A DNA stretch of 54,835 nt from Pseudomonas nitroreducens (GTDB lineage: Bacteria; Pseudomonadota; Gammaproteobacteria; Pseudomonadales; Pseudomonadaceae), in assembly GCF_024170165.1 (NCBI RefSeq), contig NZ_JALJXP010000021.1:1-54835 (forward strand), in the 5' to 3' direction. The notes under the pieces are model-generated. The model saw only the letters and a program-made list of their open reading frames with translations, did no database searches and was not told the origin of the DNA. The translations under genes and the position numbers were made by a program. Below are positions 1 through 7,311 of the stretch, piece by piece. Positions within the stretch are counted from its first letter, which is position 1. Each line of letters opens with the position of its first letter.

Positions 1-130
1 GCTGACGGGCCATCCCTGGCCCGACAGCGCTCTCGCGACATCCATGTCGCTCAACCCCTGAAACTCCGCTTCAACGAGGCCTCCTGAACGGGGCATTCGG
101 CGTGTGCGGATACTTCTCTGGAAGTCTTCA

Positions 131-166
131 GAGCCAGAGCCAGAGCCGGAGCCGGAGCCAGAGCCT
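131..166. repeat. Hexanucleotide tandem repeat (GAGCCR)6
   Basis: Six consecutive 6-bp units read GAGCCA, GAGCCA, GAGCCG, GAGCCG, GAGCCA, GAGCCT. The tract is intergenic and could vary in length by slippage. If it were ever translated it would give a Glu-Pro or Ser-Gln run, but no gene is supported around it. Confidence 0.8.
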
Positions 167-191
167 GGGCGGGGTGAGGCATTGGCTTTTC

Positions 192-215
192 GTAGGAGCG
201 AGCTTGCTCGCGAAC
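192..215. repeat. REP element
   Basis: The sequence contains GTAGGAGCGAGCTTGCTCGC, an imperfect palindrome typical of Pseudomonas REP elements. The same unit occurs at 40,737-40,760 inside the guanidine carboxylase gene. Related GTAGGAGCG forms occur near 34,225, 34,290, 54,580 and 54,615. Confidence 0.8.
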
Positions 216-287
216 CGAGCTGTGCCGTTTTCTCCGGAAAACGCATGCGTAGGATGGTGTGGAGCGCAGCGATACCCATCGATTTGC

Positions 288-363
288 GTAGGGCGAATAA
301 CCCGGGACGGGTTATCCGCCGATACCACGACGGCGGATAACGCTTGCGCGTTATGCGCCCTAC
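288..363. repeat. Palindromic repeat of about 75 bp, copy 1
   Basis: This begins GTAGGGCGAATAAC, ends GCGTTATGCGCCCTAC, and has internal GTTATCCGCCG / CGGCGGATAAC arms, so the whole unit can fold into a long hairpin. A second copy lies at 37,356-37,430, differing mainly in the loop and a few arm bases. Confidence 0.8.
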
Positions 364-485
364 GGTCTCAGCTGCGCGGCGGGAAGCCCGAGGGTCATAC
401 GCACCTTGTAGAAGCGGGCCATGCCCGCGAACAGCGGACAAAGTCCGCGCTCAACTCCAGGCACGGGCTTCCCGCAGACAAACAA

Positions 486-513
486 AAACGCCCTCTCCAA
501 AGGGGGAGGGCGT
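486..513 (-). terminator. Rho-independent terminator of the doxX-like gene
   Basis: On the minus strand an ACGCCCTCCCC / GGAGAGGGCGT stem with a 3-nt loop is followed by TTTTTGTTTG. It lies about 30 bp past the stop of the DoxX-family gene and so ends that transcript. Confidence 0.85.
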
Positions 514-543
514 CGCTGGTTGAACAGACGAGTCGCTAGCCGA

Positions 544-1059
544 TCAGACTTTCCGCGCAGCTCCCAGGAAGCGCCGCACCACCCCATCCACACTCAGCGC
601 GCCCGAACCCTTCAACACCAGCGGCACCAACGCCACCAGGTAGATCAGCGGCAGCTTGTAGTTGCCGAAACCATGGTCGGTGATCGAGTAGCCCTGGGCC
701 AGTTCCGCCAGGCTCGACCACTGCGCCGGCCAGTGCACCGCGGCGATGGCGACCAGGGTCACCACGATCAGCGAAGACGAGGCGAAGCGGGTGGCCAGCC
801 CCAGGAGCAGCATCACCGGTGCGATCAGCTCGGCCCACATCGATACCTGCCAGTCGAAGCCGGCGGAGAAGTGGTTGAAGGGGAAGGGGAAGCTGGCGTG
901 GATCTGTTCGAACCAGTTGTCGCCGTGCCATTTCTCCAGGCCCGATTCGAAGAATTCCCAGGCCAGGAACAGCCGCAGTGGAATGTCCCAGCCCCAGGCA
1001 GCGAGGCGGTCGAGTTGGTCGAAGACGGTCTTGAGCGGGTTCAGGGTCAGCAGGGTCAT
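544..1059 (-). CDS. DoxX family membrane protein
   Basis: This is a small inner-membrane protein of the DoxX family, 171 residues with about four hydrophobic helices and the characteristic early segment FLAWEFFESGLEKW. DoxX proteins are linked to thiol and redox stress and quinone-linked electron transfer, but no reaction is proven for this branch. The ATG at 1059 is chosen over one ten codons upstream because GAGGTG lies at good spacing before it. The next gene on the strand is a ferric-reductase-like protein 52 bp upstream, so the two may be co-transcribed. A strong terminator follows the stop. The family call is fairly sure; the role is not. Confidence 0.85.
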   Translation of the reverse strand: MTLLTLNPLKTVFDQLDRLAAWGWDIPLRLFLAWEFFESGLEKWHGDNWFEQIHASFPFPFNHFSAGFDWQVSMWAELIAPVMLLLGLATRFASSSLIVVTLVAIAAVHWPAQWSSLAELAQGYSITDHGFGNYKLPLIYLVALVPLVLKGSGALSVDGVVRRFLGAARKV

Positions 1060-1111
1060 GGCGCACCTCGTGGGCAATGGTGTGGGCAATCGGTCGTGGA
1101 GGAAGTCGGGA

Positions 1112-1750
1112 TCAGGCGTTCGGCAGCGCGGGGCGGGCGTTACGACGCAGGCGGACGGCCAGCTTGGCGATGAGCTTGAAGGCGATGGCGCTGAAGATCA
1201 GGCCGAAGCCCAGCGGGTACCAGGAGCCCATCGGCAGGCGCTTGTAGAAGGACAGCAGGAAAACCCCGGCGATCACCCAGGTGCCGGTGCTGTGCAGACC
1301 TTTCCAGACGCGGGCGCCGAGCAGCTTCACCGCGTAGGGGAAAGAGGTGATGGTCAGCAGGATGATGAACAGGTAGCCGACCGAGCCGGGGATGTTCGCG
1401 GCGACGCTACGGCCGTGCCAGAAGGTCTCGGGGAAGCACTTCACGTAGAGGATGATCAGCACCGCGTGCACGGCGTGGGAGAAGGCGAAGGCCAGCCCGA
1501 GGAAGCGCCGCTCGCGCAGCAGGCCACGGGTGAAGTCGCTCGGCACCAGCGCTGACAAGGATGAAGCGAGGAAGGTGGCGAGGAACAGGGCGAAGGAGGT
1601 GCGGGCGGTGACGCGGATCGAGCTGCGCAGCGCTTCCACCCCTTGCGGCTGTGACCACAGGGCCAGCGCGGCGGCGATCAGCACCAGCAGCGATAGCAGG
1701 GAAAACAGGCGCCAGCCATGCAGGCGGGCAGGTTCGGCGGGACGGGTCAT
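1112..1750 (-). CDS. Ferric-reductase-like heme membrane protein
   Basis: A 212-residue protein with about six membrane helices, resembling the ferric reductase-like transmembrane domain (YedZ/MsrQ-like heme b proteins). His92, His95 and His153 (in SHAVH and GLHSTGTW) are candidate heme ligands, since this superfamily binds heme between helices. There is no flavin or NAD domain, so it would pass electrons from the quinone pool or a partner. The start at 1750 has AAAGGAG just upstream. It sits between the two-component system and the DoxX gene on the same strand, which suggests a redox theme. It is not close enough to MsrQ to name it so. Confidence 0.75.
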   Translation of the reverse strand: MTRPAEPARLHGWRLFSLLSLLVLIAAALALWSQPQGVEALRSSIRVTARTSFALFLATFLASSLSALVPSDFTRGLLRERRFLGLAFAFSHAVHAVLIILYVKCFPETFWHGRSVAANIPGSVGYLFIILLTITSFPYAVKLLGARVWKGLHSTGTWVIAGVFLLSFYKRLPMGSWYPLGFGLIFSAIAFKLIAKLAVRLRRNARPALPNA

Positions 1751-1869
1751 GGCGGGCTCCTTTGGGGGAACGCGGCGGGCGGGGTGCCGCCGCTGTTCGT
1801 GGAGCCATCCTGACGTCGGGCCTTATCCCGGATGTGTCCGGGGAAGGCCGTCTTGTATCTCTCTGTAGG

Positions 1870-3180
1870 TTACTTGGCGGGCGGCAGTTCCAGCTGCACG
1901 CACAGGCCGCCGCTGGTGCGGTTGGACAGGCTCAGCGTGCCGCCCAGCGCCTGGCTCAGCTGCTGGGCGATGGCCAGCCCGAGGCCGGTGCCACCGGTGC
2001 TGCGGTTGCGCGAGCTTTCCACGCGGTAGAAGGGTTTCACCACTTCAGTGAGTTCTTCCTCGGGAATGCCAGGGCCGTCGTCGAGTACACGAACGCACAC
2101 GACGCCCTGGGCACTGCGCTCGACTTCCACCTGGGCGGAGCCGCCGAACTTCAGGGCGTTGTCCACCAGGTTGGTGAGCACCCGGCGCAGCGCGTGGGGA
2201 CGGGTTTCCAGCACGGCGTTGCTGTTGCCCTGCAGCTCCACGGACTGGCCGCTGTCCTGGTAGTCGAGGACGAGGCTGTCGAGGAATGAATCGAGGTTGA
2301 CCTTCACCGCCGCCTCGCTGGCGCCGTCCATGCTGCGCGCGTAGGCCACACCTTCGCGGACCAGGTGCTGCATCTCCTCCAGGTCGCTCCACAGGCGCTC
2401 GCGCTCGGGCGAGTCGTCCATCTGCTCGACGCGCAGCTTCATCCGCGTGATGGGTGTCTGCAGGTCGTGGGAGATGGCGGCGAGCAACTGCATGCGCTCC
2501 TTTAGATAGGAGCCGATGCGGCCCTGCAGCGCATTGAAGGCACGGGCAGCGTAGGCGACTTCGCTGGGGCCGCGTTCGTCCAGCTCGGGCGCCGGGGCGT
2601 CCGGGTCGAGGTGATCCACGGCCTGGGCCAGACGCGTCAGCGGGCGGATCGCCAGGCGTACGGCGATCCAGGTGCAGAACAGCAGCAGCGCCAGTTGCAC
2701 GATCAGCACCCAGGGCAGCCACTGCGCCACAGGCACGCCCTTGGGCGTCACGTCGATGGTCAGCGGCATGCCGTCGGCGAGCTTGAGGTGCGCCTGGAAG
2801 TGCGGAATGGAGCCGGGAATGTCCTCGAAGCGCAGCGCGTACCGCGGGCCGATGGCATCGGCGATGGACGTCGCGGCCATCGGCGCTTGCGCCATGTTCA
2901 TCGGCTCGCCCGGTTCACCGCCATCCAGCCGGTAGCGGTAGTTGGGCCGCTGCACCATCGGCAGCCAGGCCTCGCGTTCGTCCTTGGGCAGGCGGTCGAG
3001 CAGGGCGACGGCGGTGCTGACGTCGGTCTCCAGGTTGCCCAGCATCATGCTCCGGGCGCTCTGGTAGCGCTCGTAGAACTGCGAGCAGAACGACAGGCTG
3101 TAGGCGAACACCAGCCCGGCGAGGAAGATCAGCGCCAGGCGCGCGGCCAGCGTGCGTGGCCAGTGCAGGACGGATTTCAT
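1870..3180 (-). CDS. Sensor histidine kinase
   Basis: Inner-membrane sensor kinase of 436 residues. A membrane helix at about 11-30, a periplasmic sensor region of about 120 residues and a second helix at about 152-175 are followed by a HAMP segment. The HisKA dimerisation helix carries the phosphorylated His238 in AISHDLQTP. The HATPase_c domain shows an N box (TNLVDNALKFG), G1 (DDGPGIPEEE) and G2 (GTGLGLAIAQQL). Its start overlaps the stop of the upstream response regulator gene by 4 bp (ATGA), so the two are translationally coupled. The signal is unknown. The neighbouring DipZ, DoxX and heme proteins hint at redox or envelope thiol stress, but that is inference. Confidence 0.93.
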   Translation of the reverse strand: MKSVLHWPRTLAARLALIFLAGLVFAYSLSFCSQFYERYQSARSMMLGNLETDVSTAVALLDRLPKDEREAWLPMVQRPNYRYRLDGGEPGEPMNMAQAPMAATSIADAIGPRYALRFEDIPGSIPHFQAHLKLADGMPLTIDVTPKGVPVAQWLPWVLIVQLALLLFCTWIAVRLAIRPLTRLAQAVDHLDPDAPAPELDERGPSEVAYAARAFNALQGRIGSYLKERMQLLAAISHDLQTPITRMKLRVEQMDDSPERERLWSDLEEMQHLVREGVAYARSMDGASEAAVKVNLDSFLDSLVLDYQDSGQSVELQGNSNAVLETRPHALRRVLTNLVDNALKFGGSAQVEVERSAQGVVCVRVLDDGPGIPEEELTEVVKPFYRVESSRNRSTGGTGLGLAIAQQLSQALGGTLSLSNRTSGGLCVQLELPPAK

Positions 3181-3917
3181 GCGTTGGGCTCGAGCAGTTC
3201 GACGGCCAGGGCGAAGACGTAGCCTTCGCTGCGCACCGTCTTGATATAGGCCGGCTCGCGGGCGTCATCCAGCAGGCGCTGGCGCAGGCGGCTGACCAGC
3301 AGGTCGATGGAGCGGTCGAAGATGTCCGCCTCGCGGCCCTGGGTGAGGTTCAGCAGTTGCTCACGGCTGAGCACGCGCTGCGGGTGATCGACGAACACGC
3401 GCAACAGGCGGTACTCGGCGCCGCTCAGGGCGACCAGGGTGCCGTCTTCATCGAGCAGGTGGCGCGCGGTGGTGTCGAGTTTCCAGCGGCCGAAGCCGAT
3501 CAGCCGGCTGGCCTCGCTGACCTGCAGGTTCGGCGGCAGCATGCGGGTGCGGCGCAGCACGGCGTTGATCCGTGCCAGCAGCTCGCGGGCGGAGAAGGGC
3601 TTGGTGAGGTAGTCGTCGGCGCCCATTTCCAGGCCGATGATGCGGTCGGTCTCGTCGTTGCGCGCGGTGAGCATCAGCACCGGGGTGGACTTGTGCTTGC
3701 CCACGCGCAATTCGCGGCACAGCTTCAGGCCGTCGTCGCCGGGCATCATGATGTCGAGGACGATCAGGTCGACGCTGTTGCCATCGAGGAAGGCGCGCAT
3801 CTGCCGGCCGTCCGCTGCCAGGCTCACGCGCAGGCCGTTCTTCTTCAGGTAGTTGCCGACCAGCTCGCGGATCTCGCGGTCGTCGTCGACGATCAGTACG
3901 TGATCGACATGGTCCAT
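3177..3917 (-). CDS. OmpR-family response regulator
   Basis: Cytoplasmic DNA-binding response regulator of 246 residues. The receiver domain has an acidic triad start (VDDD, 10-13), phospho-acceptor Asp55 (VLDIMMPGDDG) and Lys107 (YLTKPF). The C-terminal winged helix (about 140-240) ends in the typical DLLVSRLRQRLLDD and TVRSEGYVF strings. The ATG at 3917 follows GAGG. A longer reading back to 4451 is rejected because the added part antisenses the next gene. It is co-transcribed with the sensor kinase and divergent from the DUF2790/dipZ genes. A direct repeat with 10-bp period (3986-4000) upstream is a possible binding site. Confidence 0.94.
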   Translation of the reverse strand: MDHVDHVLIVDDDREIRELVGNYLKKNGLRVSLAADGRQMRAFLDGNSVDLIVLDIMMPGDDGLKLCRELRVGKHKSTPVLMLTARNDETDRIIGLEMGADDYLTKPFSARELLARINAVLRRTRMLPPNLQVSEASRLIGFGRWKLDTTARHLLDEDGTLVALSGAEYRLLRVFVDHPQRVLSREQLLNLTQGREADIFDRSIDLLVSRLRQRLLDDAREPAYIKTVRSEGYVFALAVELLEPNA

Positions 3918-3985
3918 GCCGGTGCCTCGTTCGTAGTGGGTTGAGGCGAGTTTATAGCGCAGCGCCGCGCTTGCCTGCCGTGCTT

Positions 3986-4000
3986 TGTATTCCACTGTAT
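3986..4000. promoter_or_regulatory. Possible OmpR-type operator
   Basis: TGTAT at 3986-3990 recurs at 3996-4000, a direct repeat with one helical turn of spacing. This is the arrangement bound by OmpR/PhoB-class regulators. It sits in the 225-bp divergent gap between the response regulator and the DUF2790 gene and could serve either. Inferred from pattern only. Confidence 0.4.
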
Positions 4001-4142
4001 CTACAGCCGCCGCCGATACCCGGCGCGGCAAACCCGGGCGTTGCGCGACACAAGCCCGATACCTCCTGAACGTGAAATGGGCACCAACGGCGAGGCACAC
4101 AGCCCACGCCGGCCAAACCCGACACAGGACAGGAGAACTCCC

Positions 4143-4415
4143 ATGAAAGCCATCCAACTCGCCAACGCTTGCCTCTTCGCAGCCGTCGCCGCCTTCGCCA
4201 GCTTCAGCGCCCAGGCCGCCGACACCCAGCCCGCCGAGCCTTACCACTACGGCCAGAAACTCGACGTGAAGCGCGTCCTGGCCATCCACGAAGAGAACGC
4301 CTCGCCGTTCGACTGCGGCATCGTCAACGCCCGCATGGACTACCTGGATTCCAGCGGCCAGCCGCACAGCCTGGCCTATCGCAAGTTCGCCACCGACTGC
4401 AACGAAGGCGGCTGA
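4143..4415 (+). CDS. DUF2790 secreted protein
   Basis: A 90-residue protein with a cleavable signal peptide (about 1-25, ending SAQAA). The short mature domain has the DUF2790 hallmarks: a KLDVKRVLAI segment, two cysteines (in PFDCGI and TDCNEGG) that could pair, and a YLDSSGQ strand. Such proteins are common in Pseudomonas as small periplasmic proteins near two-component systems. No activity is established. AGGAGA precedes the ATG. It is divergent from the response regulator and 97 bp ahead of dipZ, so it is a plausible regulon member. Confidence 0.88.
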   Translation: MKAIQLANACLFAAVAAFASFSAQAADTQPAEPYHYGQKLDVKRVLAIHEENASPFDCGIVNARMDYLDSSGQPHSLAYRKFATDCNEGG

Positions 4416-4425
4416 TTCCCCTGAA

Positions 4426-4449
4426 GCCGCGGCCATGAACGGCCGCGGC
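4426..4449 (+). terminator. Stem-loop after the DUF2790 gene
   Basis: GCCGCGGCC and GGCCGCGGC form a 9-bp stem around a 6-nt loop just after the DUF2790 stop. No clear T-run follows, so it may be a weak terminator or an mRNA-stabilising hairpin ahead of dipZ. Confidence 0.5.
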
Positions 4450-4512
4450 ATTCATTCCCCGGCGTTTATCCCAAGCGTGAACCCCACGGGCCGACGGCCC
4501 ACCGAGGTGCCC

Positions 4513-5733
4513 ATGTTGCTCATCGCCTTTCTCGGCGGGGCGCTGACCCTGCTCAGCCCCTGCATCCTTCCCGTACTGCCCCTGTTGCTGCAGCGCGCCG
4601 GCGGCCCGGCGTGGTCGCCGTGGGTCACGCTGCTCGGCCTCGCCAGCGGCTTCGCCGTGCTGGCGAGCCTGGCGACGGTCTCCAGCAACTGGGTGATTGC
4701 CGCCAGCGAGTGGGGCCGTTACTTCGCCCTCGCGCTGCTGTCGGTTTCCGCCGTTGCGCTGCTCTGGCCGCGTTTCAGTGATTGGCTGGCCAAGCCCTGG
4801 GCGTGGATCGGCGATCGCCTGCACGGCGAATCTCGCCGCCTGCCGCCGGCACTCTCCGCGTGGGTGCTGGGCTTTGCCGCCGGCCTGCTGTGGGCGCCCT
4901 GTGCCGGGCCGGTGCTGGGGCTGATTCTCTCCAGCGCCATGCTGCAAGGCCCGAGCGCGCAGACCAGCCTGCTGCTGTTCGCCTACGGCCTGGGCAGCGC
5001 CACCGTGCTGGGCGTTGTGCTCTTCGCCGGCCGTCGGCTGATGCAGCACCTGCGCCCGCGCATGGCCGTCATCGAAGGCCTGCGCCGCGCCACCGGCGTA
5101 CTCGCCCTGCTGGCCGTGGTCGGTATCGCCAGCGGCACCAGTGCGCAACTGGCTTCCGGCAGCTCATCCACGCTGGTGAACAGCCTGGAGCGCAAGGTCA
5201 TCGACGGCGTGCCCGCGCTGATCAGCCAACTGATGCCCGGCGACATGGCCCACGGCGCCGAACGCCTGCCCGACCTCGGCCCGGCGCCGGAACTGCAGGG
5301 CGCGGTGGAATGGGTCAACAGCCCCGAACTGAACCTGCGCGACCTGCGCGGCAAGGTGGTTCTGGTCGACTTCTGGACCTACGACTGCATCAACTGCCAG
5401 CACAGCTTGCCGTACGTGAACGCCTGGGCGAAGAAGTACGCCGACCAGGGCCTAGTGGTGATCGGCGTGCATACTCCGGAATACCCCTTCGAACGCGTCC
5501 CGGCCAATGTCCGCGAGGCGGTGAAGCAGCACGACATCCACTACCCCGTTGCGCTGGATAACCAGTACCGGATCTGGAACGCCTTCGCGAACCAGTACTG
5601 GCCGGCGCACTACTTCATCGACGCCCAGGGGCGGATTCGCCACCTGTCGATCGGCGAGGGTGGGTATGAGGAGCAGGAGCAGGTGATTCAGGCGTTGCTG
5701 AAGGAGAGGGATGGGGCGAAGGCGGGGGCCTGA
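4513..5733 (+). CDS. dipZ: DipZ-type CcdA-thioredoxin fusion protein
   Basis: A 406-residue fusion that carries reducing power across the inner membrane. The N-terminal CcdA/DsbD-like part (about 1-230) has six helices and two conserved single cysteines, Cys17 (SPCILP) and Cys130 (APCAGP). A TlpA/redoxin-like periplasmic domain (about 265-400) carries the CxxC pair Cys292-Ile-Asn-Cys295 in WTYDCINC, as in DipZ proteins. Electrons would pass from cytoplasmic thioredoxin to a periplasmic client. The ATG at 4513 is favoured because GAGGTG precedes it and the hydrophobic CcdA helix begins at once. A strong terminator follows the stop. Confidence 0.9.
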   Translation: MLLIAFLGGALTLLSPCILPVLPLLLQRAGGPAWSPWVTLLGLASGFAVLASLATVSSNWVIAASEWGRYFALALLSVSAVALLWPRFSDWLAKPWAWIGDRLHGESRRLPPALSAWVLGFAAGLLWAPCAGPVLGLILSSAMLQGPSAQTSLLLFAYGLGSATVLGVVLFAGRRLMQHLRPRMAVIEGLRRATGVLALLAVVGIASGTSAQLASGSSSTLVNSLERKVIDGVPALISQLMPGDMAHGAERLPDLGPAPELQGAVEWVNSPELNLRDLRGKVVLVDFWTYDCINCQHSLPYVNAWAKKYADQGLVVIGVHTPEYPFERVPANVREAVKQHDIHYPVALDNQYRIWNAFANQYWPAHYFIDAQGRIRHLSIGEGGYEEQEQVIQALLKERDGAKAGA

Positions 5734-5740
5734 GTGAGCG

Positions 5741-5767
5741 AAGGGGCGGATAGTGCATCCGCCCCTT
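5741..5767 (+). terminator. Rho-independent terminator after dipZ
   Basis: AAGGGGCGGAT and ATCCGCCCCTT form an 11-bp stem with a 5-nt loop, seven bases after the dipZ stop codon. The following T-rich tail is short. Confidence 0.8.
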
Positions 5768-5822
5768 TCCATTCTGTGGCCGACTGATGTCAAAATGAGC
5801 TCATCGCTGACAAGGAGGTCGT

Positions 5823-6524
5823 ATGAGGCTGATCGCTGCATTGCTCATGGTGTTGCTGACGGGGTGTTCCGCGCACGTGAAAAAGTCTGCCGAGGAACCG
5901 CTGGCGCTCTACTCCGACACGCGTGGCGCCATCGTGCTCAACATCACGGGCACCGAGCGGGTGCAGAACAATGCGGAGTGGGGCGTACTGCGCAACGTCT
6001 GGATGAATGCCATGCAACGCCAGGCTGCGGCGGCGGGCCTGAAGTATTCGGAACAGGTGGGAGAAGCGCGCCTGACGCAGGCGCCCGCCACTCTGGTCCA
6101 GATCAACGTCACGAACTTCCGTTACCTGACCACCGGGGAGCGGGTGAATCTTGGCGTGATGGTCGGTAATGCCTGGGTCAATTCCGAGGTGCAATACCTT
6201 GACGCACAGACCGGCAAGCTCATGGGCTCGCGCAACTACGACACGTCGTCCAGTGCGTGGGAAGGCATACTCTCGGCGATGACGGACAAGCAGCTGGAAG
6301 CGTTGTCGCAGTCCATCGTTGCGGACGTGCGTGGCGCCAGTTCCATTGCCCGATCCGAACCTGCGCCGATTCCACCGACGAAGGCGGCCGAACAGGCATC
6401 CCTTGAGCAGAAGCTCGCTGAACTGCAGCAGCGCAATCTGCCGTATGAGCAGTATCAGAGCGAGTACCGGCGGATTCTGAGTGAAAGCGCCAGATCCGAA
6501 ACTGGCTCCGTCTTGGCCCAATGA
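5823..6524 (+). CDS. DUF4410-like lipoprotein
   Basis: A 233-residue lipoprotein. The signal peptide ends in the lipobox LLTGC, so Cys15 would be acylated. The middle resembles the DUF4410 domain: NNAEWGVLRNVW, then a strand-rich part with VNLGVMVGNAWV. The C-terminal 30 residues resemble a SHOCT segment (ELQQRNLPYEQYQSEYRRIL). AAGGAGG sits just before the ATG. The gene stands alone between the dipZ terminator and the next membrane gene. The function is unknown; an envelope location is likely. It has no Asp at +2, so outer-membrane sorting by Lol is expected. Confidence 0.8.
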   Translation: MRLIAALLMVLLTGCSAHVKKSAEEPLALYSDTRGAIVLNITGTERVQNNAEWGVLRNVWMNAMQRQAAAAGLKYSEQVGEARLTQAPATLVQINVTNFRYLTTGERVNLGVMVGNAWVNSEVQYLDAQTGKLMGSRNYDTSSSAWEGILSAMTDKQLEALSQSIVADVRGASSIARSEPAPIPPTKAAEQASLEQKLAELQQRNLPYEQYQSEYRRILSESARSETGSVLAQ

Positions 6525-6593
6525 TCTACTTCCCGGTCCGCCTGCGGCCCCCATCGATGCAATTCGAGTATCGTTCCTAAGGAAGCTTTAGAA

Positions 6594-7273
6594 ATGGAAA
6601 ATGTATTCATCCTGGCATTGTTCTTCGGATCTCTGGCGGCTGTATGGGCATGGCTTGGCGGTCGGATGAAGCGTGCTGGTCATAACTGGTTTCTGCGCAA
6701 TATCGCCGGTGCCTGCCTAGGTTTTGTGGTGGCGATATTGGCAATTGCTGTGGCGTCATCTATCGGACTGATCAGTGATCAGAGCCAGCAGGAGAACTCT
6801 GCAGAGATTGCGAAAGAAGAGAGTCCTCCTCTGCAGGTAGCCGCAGAGCCGGCACGCAAGACCCTGGGCATGTCGCACAACAGCAGTATGCGCAGCGGTT
6901 GGGTGAATTGCTGACCAGCCTGAACAAGGGATATCGGATTACCAAGGCAGATGTTCAGAGCGGGGCGGTCAATGACTCCTGGAAAGCGAACGTCGGTCCG
7001 TATGTATCGGTACTGGCTTCCCTTTCGAAGTCCGGAGAGGTACTCGAAGTCGTGGCGATCGGCAGCGGAGATGGTAGCCCGGCATCGGGGGTGGATGTGC
7101 TGATGCTTGGCGCCGCCGCCATGACAGCGGCGACCAACAATGTCGAGTATCGAGAGGTGCTCAATGGCATCTCTGCCATGATCGACGGTCAGGTTCGCTC
7201 CTACGGGAACGTGAAGCTCTCCATTCAGACGTCCAAAGACTTCGGAAACTTCTTCCTGGCGACACCTCTTTGA
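6594..7273 (+). pseudogene. Frameshifted membrane protein gene
   Basis: Two adjacent open frames, 6594-6914 and the frame ending at 7273, read as one protein of about 226 residues. The first frame gives two membrane helices (about 3-23 and 35-58) and a linker up to KTLGMS. The other frame then continues QQQYAQRLGELLTSLNKGYRI and a soluble domain. One C missing after TCG at about 6875 would restore MSPQQQYAQRLG. The shift is therefore a single-base loss or a sequencing error. AGGAAG precedes the first ATG. The family is not recognised; the C-terminal part looks like a compact globular domain. Confidence 0.75.
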
Positions 7274-7276
7274 CTC

Positions 7277-7311
7277 TCAGGTGACGGTGGGGTTAGCCTC
7301 TCGTCACCTGA
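7277..7311. repeat. Inverted repeat at the 3' end of the diguanylate cyclase gene
   Basis: TCAGGTGACG and CGTCACCTGA form 10-bp arms between the convergent frameshifted gene and the diguanylate cyclase gene. The right arm overlaps the last codons of the cyclase. It may act as a weak bidirectional terminator but lacks a T-run. Confidence 0.5.

Larger units (their letters stand above)
1..485. repeat. Gene-free repeat-rich segment
   Basis: No credible gene is seen here. Positions 1-87 belong to a repeat family that recurs in inverted orientation at the right end of the window (about 54,770-54,835). Positions 131-166 are six near-perfect GAGCC(A/G/T) hexamers. Positions 192-215 are a REP element (GTAGGAGCGAGCTTGCTCGC...), 288-363 a longer palindromic repeat, and 410-470 another REP-like piece. 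Open frames that cross this stretch are the by-product of high GC and repeats. Confidence 0.7.

Noticed and set aside
131..166. CRISPR-like repeat
   Set aside because: The 6-bp units are contiguous with no spacers; it is a simple tandem repeat.
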